Source of the DNA: Spirogloea muscicola
Lineage: Eukaryota > Streptophyta > Zygnematophyceae > Spirogloeales > Spirogloeaceae
DNA length: 14,699 nt
NCBI GenBank assembly: GCA_009602725.1
Contig: WELB01000156.1
Coordinates: forward strand, 223,862-238,560
Direction of reading: 5' to 3'
The first letter of the stretch is position 1; every line of letters starts with the position of its first letter. Position numbers and translations under genes: made by a program. The notes below the pieces were generated by a model. That model did no database searches and had not been told where the DNA came from. It was given only the letters and a program-made list of their open reading frames with translations. Of this stretch, positions 9,231-14,699 are shown in pieces.

Positions 9231-9710
9231 ATGGGAGGCTGGCCCACAAGAAGTGAGCCTAATTGGGCGAGAGAGATGGGGAGGCCGATTCAAGCCATTA
9301 CATTGTTCAGGCAAGAGCTAGCCCAACTGGAATGGGGCTACGTGAAACGAAGCCCCTCAATGGGCGAGCCCTTTGCTTCAATGAAATGTCTGGAAGCTGT
9401 GCAATCGTTTCTGCCTTTCTGCCTGGCGACGACTTTCCGCCTGCTAGCTATTCAGACTTGCATCTACAGACTAGAGGTTACTGAGAGTCCGCTTGCTGCT
9501 GTCTCAGTCCTTAGCACTCCGGCTCCTTCAGACCTTGTCCATTCCTTTGGGCTGGCCTCTCCCAGCCCCCAGTTAATCTGGCCGCGCTTGCTTTCGCCAC
9601 CTATTGCTGCAACGCTGTCCATGTTCACTTGCCCAAGTCGAGCTCGTCCAAGCGGACTGCGCAAAGACCGGCAACAGCTTGATCAGCCGACGGCCATGGG
9701 CCGCAAGTGA
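9231..9710 (+). CDS. Unspliced ORF upstream of the ODR4 gene, doubtful
   Basis: This is a 159-residue open frame from an ATG at 9231 to a TGA just 33 bases before the ODR4 start codon. Composition is fairly ordinary in the N-terminal half (contains FRQELAQLEWGYVKR) and Pro/Ser/Arg-rich later. It has no recognisable domain, and a single long exon would be unusual for this window. It may be the ODR4 promoter and 5' UTR that happens to be open, or an upstream ORF on the same transcript. Confidence 0.15.
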   Translation: MGGWPTRSEPNWAREMGRPIQAITLFRQELAQLEWGYVKRSPSMGEPFASMKCLEAVQSFLPFCLATTFRLLAIQTCIYRLEVTESPLAAVSVLSTPAPSDLVHSFGLASPSPQLIWPRLLSPPIAATLSMFTCPSRARPSGLRKDRQQLDQPTAMGRK

Positions 9711-9743
9711 TGCCCAAGTGGGCGCCCGCGGCGCGGAGCCGCC

Positions 9744-12700
9744 ATGGCGCGAGGCGTGCTGGCGGACGAGACCCACGTCGACGGCCACGCCGACGGCCTC
9801 CTGCGCCGCCGTGCCGTGGCGGAGGTGCGGCCCGGCCGTCGTCGATACTTCCTCCTCGTCCGAAGCCCATCTCGCGTGGCCACCATTGAGCTCACCGAGG
9901 CTGCGTTACTGCAGGTGGGCATCCTCGTCGGCCGCGTCGGGGAGGCCTCCAGGGACTTCGTCTTCGCGCTCGTCCCCACGCCGCCCAAGGACGCGGAGGC
10001 TGCGGCCTCGCAACCGCCAGACGGGCCGCCGGGCAAGGGCCGGGCTGCGGCCAGCAAGAAGAGCGCGCCGGAAGCGGGACTTGTCATTGACGAGGACTGG
10101 GTTGCCGAGCACGCACGGCAGGTGGGCGAGTCTGGCTGCCACAGCGCCACGTTGCTGCGCCCATAGTACAAGAGCGGACTGCTCTTTGTGACTGACAAAA
10201 GCGGAGCGCTGTATGCTCTCAATTGTGCGAGAAGGTTCAGGGGTTATAGTTTTGCTTTGTCGATTAGAAGCTGCTATGAGTGCTCAGGATCCACAATGTG
10301 AATGTGAGCTTAAGTCTCGATCTGTATTCTGAAGATCAGCTGCGGGAGGGGGGCTCCTTATGAGTAGTTCTCCTGCAAAATGTTGCAGGTGGCACGCATG
10401 CTCTTGGGTGGCATGCGCGTCGTTGGCATCTATGCCTTCTCAACCGATGCGGCCTTCAAGGCCGCCACCGCCGTTCTCTGGCAGGTCTGCAGTCCTTAGT
10501 GCAGGAATGCCCCTCACTGCTGCTTCAGCCCATGGCACGAATCCTTAGCCACTCAATTGAGCTGACTAATGGCTACAGCAACCGACCTCCTGACAAGCTA
10601 CAAGCCGCATGGCACTCTCAGAATGCTCCTAACAGTGCAATGTATGGCCAATTGCAATGCACCGTCAGGCTGTGAAGGGCGTGGCTGCTGCAACCGGTAG
10701 TCTTCTAGGCGCAAGCATGGACCCGCTCCTCCTACACATCTGTTCCAGCCCAAAGAAGTACACAACAATCTGCCATTGTTCTGCTTCTTATGATGAGGCA
10801 TTCAAGGATGCACTCTTCCAGCCTCCACTCGCTCATGCAGTCGCCTGAGTTACTCTGGGCTTTGCCCTTACCACCGGTTTGGATGTGGCCAATAAGGTAC
10901 ACCCTGCGGAGGTGCACGCTGGACGCCCCCTTCGCTTCTTCACTCAAGCCAAGCGAGCTCAAGTTTGGAAAGACGCTGTCCCAGCTCCACGCCTTCGTCA
11001 CGGAGCATGCCGTGCATATCAAGTCCGCTGCCAAGCCTTGCTTTGCTTAATGCTAAATCCATAATGGCCATGTTGTCAGAGAGGGTCTTGAGGGCAAGGG
11101 AAAGTGAGTAGGAAGCTAGGCCTTAGGGTTCTCTACCCATAGAAATCTGAGCGTTGCGCATCCTGCTTGTCAGTATCACAAAGGAAAAGGCCGAGTTTGT
11201 TGCTTATATCGTAGCTCATCAATAGGAAATCTGTGCTGCAGGCATTGTCCGAAGCTATTGATGCCACCTTGCAGCGTCACCTGCGCCGGCTTGAGACGCA
11301 GGTGTCTTCTGGTGCTTCGCGCGCTCTTCTTGCAGCCTGCCCATCATGGAGGGCTCGAGGCAGGAGCAGGCGCCCGCATTGCGCGCCGCTGCAGAGGCCG
11401 CCATCCAGCGGGAGCAGTCGAGCTTGGCTTCTGCAGTTGCGCTTGTCGATGGCACCCTGGTAATTGTTGAGGAGCAAATGAGTCAACTCGCATCTACCGC
11501 TTGAAGTCAGTTCTTTGAGTGGTAAATGCATTCTGGAAATATGTCAGCCCTAAATGGATATCTCCAAAGCTACTCATGAGCCCTTTCGAGCCCTTTTTAG
11601 GGCCTAGTAGATGGTGCCATGTTTGCCACCTGAGCTGACTGTAGAATCTCTGAAGCATAGCATTGCGAACTGCACAGCAGCTGCCATAAGGCAATATTGC
11701 ACTTATCTGACATTAAGGGTCGTGACAAAGTTACTGGGTGCAAGTGCAAGTCAAATTTTTATTGTGCTGGCTTTCTCCTTCCTTAAGTTGTGACCTATCA
11801 CATCTCATGCAGCGATTCTGCTGTAGGCAAGTAGCAATATAGAGTGTTGTCAACCTCCTGGGCTGCAGGCTGTACCTGACAGCAGCCTCGGCGTCGGGAA
11901 TACATCGAATCCCCCTCAAGAAGTGGGGATGCTGATGCCTCTCCCTCAGACAGCCTCCACTGAGGGTGCGTGCGCATTCCTCCTATGCAGCTGAGCTCCA
12001 CGTCACCGTGTACGTAATTTTGAAGATTGCTGTCTTGGTACTATAGCAGATTACCTGGACAAGGTGTTGCATGTTCCATATCTTATTCCTCCTCACAGAC
12101 CAATATTGAGCTATTGTTGAGATGATATGCAGGTGGGGATGGCCGTCAGGTTCTGGGAGTCCTGAGCATCGAAGGGGTTGTCCACGCACGTGCCTATGCA
12201 TCCAGTCGAGATACTCTGCAGCGGGCCTTGGCTGACCTCAAGGTACATCGTGTCCGCTCTGTTCCTCCTGCCACTTTGATGTTGTGCTGCATATGCAGAT
12301 TATTCTTGCAAAGTGGACTCAGATGACATTGTCGAGGGCAACATTCATGTCAGATGGCAGTGCACTTGCTGCTGCTTCTCTCCTCCTATTTTGTACTTGC
12401 ATCATTGGACAGATACTGCAGTGGTAGATATATTGTTGTGTTGTGCAGGGTGTCCAATGTGAAGCTCTACCAAGAGCTGGCTGCGCACTTGATGTTTCGA
12501 AATAGCTCTAGCACTGAAGTACTGAGCTCAATTCACATGTCGAATCTATGTGGCAAAACGCTAGGCCGACATTATAACGAGCTTGAGATCACGTCTAGAC
12601 CTGCTTTGCGACGAAGCCGAGGCGGCTGCAGAGGAGGAGGAGGAGGAGCACACAGCAGCTCCTGACAGCCAATCACTGCTTGGAGAGAGTCAGCCACAAA

Positions 12701-13520
12701 CAACTTCTCTGCTCCTCGGGACACACTTTGCAAAGTAAGAACAGGAAGTAGTACATGGGTGCCGGTTGGAGCTGTCGATGCTGTCTTTTGCTGCTAACCT
12801 AATTCTGTGCAGACCTCGCATCCTGTCACACCTTCCAGCACCTTAAGAGAGGGCCGAAGCGCCCTCTGTGATTCATTCCATGGAAGGCAGTCCTCCATTT
12901 ATACCAGTGGTGTGGCGGCAGAGTGAGTTGCATGTGGCAGATGCCTCGGCGCGTGCTGGCAGTGTGGAAGGACGGTGCGCTCGTCTGCGACTACCTCTTG
13001 CAAGATGAGACGCTTGAGGTTGTTGAACCCTGCTCTCGCACGTCCGGGCACAATATGCCATTCTATGCTACAGTTACTGATTGAAGCTTGGCCACGCATC
13101 GTGCTTATGGTTTTCCAATGCCTAAGCTTGACCCCAAGACCAAGCATGTAGGTCAATATCTCAAACAGCTGAATTCGTTGTGGAGCAGTGGAACCTGTGG
13201 TTCATCATTGGATGTTTTTCCTTTCCCAGCATGCACGAGAGCGATGGGCAGCAATGCTTGCGTTGCAGCCTGGCGAGCTTGGCCTGCCCTCGGCAATCTT
13301 GGAACCTGAGGAGGTGGCACCCCTCCCAGATCTGTCGGCTGCTTCATTGCCCGGCACCGCAGTTGCTGCTGACGTTAGCTCCGAAGTGACAGCAACAAGC
13401 AAGGGTGTGGGTGTAGCTAAATATCATTGTGCAGTTGCTGCAGTAGGCGCCGCTGCAGCGCTGCTACTGGCGCTTGCCATCGGCGCATTTCTTGCTCCTG
13501 GAGCAGCCAACCCTGTGTGA
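9744..13520 (+). CDS. ODR4: ODR4 family protein, about 11 exons, C-terminal membrane anchor
   Basis: Exons: 9744-10121, 10389-10484, 10669-10757, 10897-10996, 11242-11301, 11352 or 11364-11459, 11869-11965, 12133-12242, 12565-12734, 12922-13018 and 13230-13520 (TGA). All are GT-AG and phase-consistent, giving about 527 residues, somewhat longer than animal ODR4 (about 450). Family marks in order: VGILVGRVGEASRDFVFAL and TPPKD; DEDWVAEHARQ joined to VARMLLGGMRVVGIYAF; LLLHICSSPKKYTLRRC; SSLKPSELKFGKTLSQL; SAVALVDGTL; PPQEVGMLMPLP; GVVHARAYASSRDTLQRAL joined to ADIITSLRSRLDLLCDEAE; PRRVLAVWKDGALVCDYLL; and a final hydrophobic helix (about 13430-13497) with a very short tail. In animals ODR-4 is an ER-membrane partner of the UFM1 protease UfSP2/ODR-8 and helps GPCR trafficking; an ER tail-anchored role in UFMylation is inferred here. 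A Glu run and acidic linker follow the LLCDEAE block. Weak points are the donor of exon 4 (GTCACG, or a second in-phase GT at about 11012) and the exact start of exon 6. Confidence 0.88.
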
Positions 13521-13541
13521 CGTGGTACTATTAGATGCAAA

Positions 13542-13546
13542 TTACA
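13542..13546 (-). terminator. Putative TGTAA poly(A) signal of the carrier gene
   Basis: TTACA on the plus strand reads TGTAA on the minus strand, about 100 bases past the carrier stop at 13643. TGTAA is the common chlorophyte poly(A) signal. It lies just 22 bases beyond the ODR4 stop codon. Confidence 0.45.
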
Positions 13547-13607
13547 TCTGGTGTATTGCTGCATGACAGGTTAGGTACAAGACATGATTCAAAATAAAAT
13601 CCTCAGT

Positions 13608-13612
13608 TGTAA
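13608..13612 (+). terminator. Putative TGTAA poly(A) signal of the ODR4 gene
   Basis: TGTAA lies 88 bases after the ODR4 stop codon, preceded by an AATAAA at 13593-13598. Either could direct cleavage. The site is only about 30 bases from the last codon of the opposing carrier gene. Confidence 0.5.
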
Positions 13613-13642
13613 ATTAAGAGTGGTGAAGGGCAGGCACTTCGA

Positions 13643-14699
13643 TTAGATCATGTGCTCCATATGAGCGAAGTGGTCCATGTTAGCAAGATGCGGCTTGATT
13701 GAGGCATGGAAGTGGGCCGCAGCTGTTAGCAGCGCGCAGACGAGCTCGAAGACCACAAACTGTATGGCGCTGCCGGGCACTGCGCGAAAGAGGCACGCAG
13801 GAAGGCCGCGGTAAAGCTCGCGCATCGACCCCTGGTCCTGCAACAGCTGCTGCACGACGTGCACAGGGCCCCTATACCGCGGCACGCTGAGTGAGTCTGT
13901 CTGCAGCCGGCTTTTGATGGTGTCAAACGGGTAGCTCACCTGCAGCACCACCAGAAGCAGCACAGTAACGTAGATCAGCAAGCTCATAGACATACACCGT
14001 TTACACGAGATGAGAGCCGATTGGTTCTGCAACAAGAGTTGCAAGTCAATTGAGGTGCGACCTGCAAACACCGCAGGTCACCTCGGCCAGAAGCTCTCAC
14101 CGCATAGTAAGCCATGCCTGCCAGCGAGCCCGCTGGAAGGATGCGCCAGAAGGACGTGCCAGCGGGATGGGCGTGCCGGCTGGCGCCTCGGCCCTCTTGC
14201 TTGACGCCCAGCAGCGCCAGCATGAGGTCGTACACGCCTGCAGCACCCCGAGCAGACGGCCAACTTTGCTCAGCGGACAGCAATTCACAAGGGAACCCCT
14301 ACACACGCTGAGCAGCAGCAAGCCCTACACACGCTGAGCTGCAGCGTAGAGGCTGTGCACGAAGAAGATGGTTCTTGAGTACGTTCACTTCTGCTGCTGC
14401 TCGCCGCAGAAATAATGGCATGGGACTCAAAGAGTAAAGACAGGTTCAGATAATGGAGGGTTTAGAGAGTAAGGGTCAGCGGTTAGGCTGTCATGGAGCC
14501 AGGATGTGAGTCTCGAGCGCTCACCAAAGAGCGCAAAGTCGCCGCTGACCTCCTTGAGGAGCTGCATCCCCCAGCCGTAATAGAGGCCAAAGGGCCCGCG
14601 GGCACGCACGATCTCGCGCGCGACTGCGTAGCTGTCCAGGACCTGCTCCGGCGCGCCGCCGCCCTTCCCGCGCGGCGGCGTCGTGCCCCCGCCCGCCGC
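13643..14699 (-). CDS. Mitochondrial carrier (SLC25) family protein, 5' end outside window
   Basis: Three exons are visible on the minus strand: 14699-14525 (open at the window edge), 14237-14101 and 13939-13643 (TAA stop). Phases 1 and 0 match at the two introns, giving about 202 residues, roughly the last two thirds of a usual 300-residue carrier. Carrier marks: ARGPFGLYYGWGMQLLKEV and DFALFGVYDLM (end of the second repeat), FWRILPAGSLAGMAYYAV, then the signature SYPFDTIKSRLQ (PxDxxK, third repeat), RYRGPVHVV, ELYRGLPACLFRAVPGSA and IQFVVFE. Carriers exchange metabolites across the mitochondrial inner membrane with six helices. The substrate cannot be told: the contact-point residues of the first repeat are outside the window. 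A Gly-rich, basic loop (GGGTTPPRGKGGG) precedes the second-repeat helix and is unusually long. A His/Met-rich tail follows the last helix. Confidence 0.93.
14297..14339. repeat. Two copies of a 17-bp direct repeat, 26-bp period
   Basis: CCCTACACACGCTGAGC occurs at 14297-14313 and again at 14323-14339. Both copies lie inside the first visible intron of the carrier gene (14238-14524), so this is probably a small local duplication without coding effect. Confidence 0.75.

Larger units (their letters stand above)
13521..13642. other. Convergent intergenic gap with overlapping 3' ends
   Basis: Only 122 bases separate the ODR4 stop from the carrier stop on the other strand. The stretch is AT-rich compared with its surroundings, as expected of two 3' UTRs. 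Confidence 0.75.

Noticed and set aside
10505-10668. An open plus frame (PSLLLQPMARIL) between ODR4 exons 2 and 3.
   Set aside because: It would need a 20-base intron before it and ends in TGA. Joining 10484 directly to 10669 is in phase and restores the ODR4 block.
12841-12920. An open frame with a perfect GTGAGT donor between ODR4 exons 9 and 10.
   Set aside because: Its end phase does not match the next conserved exon, and it would leave an 18-base intron. The acceptor at 12921 gives a consistent model.

Overview
This window is nuclear DNA from an intron-rich eukaryote, most likely a green alga (chlorophyte, perhaps trebouxiophyte-like). Genes are cut into many exons of roughly 40-380 bases by GT-AG introns whose acceptors usually read TGCAG. 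Gene starts sit in very GC-rich Ala/Gly/Arg-coding islands. A TGTAA motif, the usual chlorophyte poly(A) signal, lies in both orientations in the one clear 3' intergenic gap. One gene has plant/algal relatives. Almost none of the real proteins form one long ORF, so the gene models below were assembled by hand from open frames, splice sites and matching intron phases. The organism assignment is inference.

Layout. (1) 724-4137 (+): a protein of the bacterial YaaW/UPF0174 type that also occurs in plants and algae, in about 12 exons. (2) 4138-5640: an ambiguous stretch with several protein-like open frames, mostly on the minus strand and tentatively one poorly resolved minus-strand gene, next to a GC-rich stretch with a 22-bp perfect palindrome that may be a divergent promoter. 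(3) about 5696-8531 (+): a large unidentified gene with an N-terminal membrane segment and a helical C-terminal half. Its last seven exons chain in phase, but its start is damaged by an N plus poly-T assembly defect. (4) 8532-9743: no secure gene; a candidate minus-strand first exon and one unspliced ORF. (5) 9744-13520 (+): an ODR4-family protein in about 11 exons with a C-terminal membrane anchor. (6) 13643-14699 (-): the 3' part of a mitochondrial carrier (SLC25) gene that runs out of the window.

The genes look like unrelated neighbours, not an operon or a mobile island. No CRISPR, transposase, rRNA or tRNA was seen. ODR4 and the carrier converge tail to tail only 122 bp apart, with poly(A) motifs that imply overlapping 3' ends. 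The most useful novelty candidates are the unidentified membrane-anchored gene at 5696-8531 and the minus-strand coding signal at 4282-5455.
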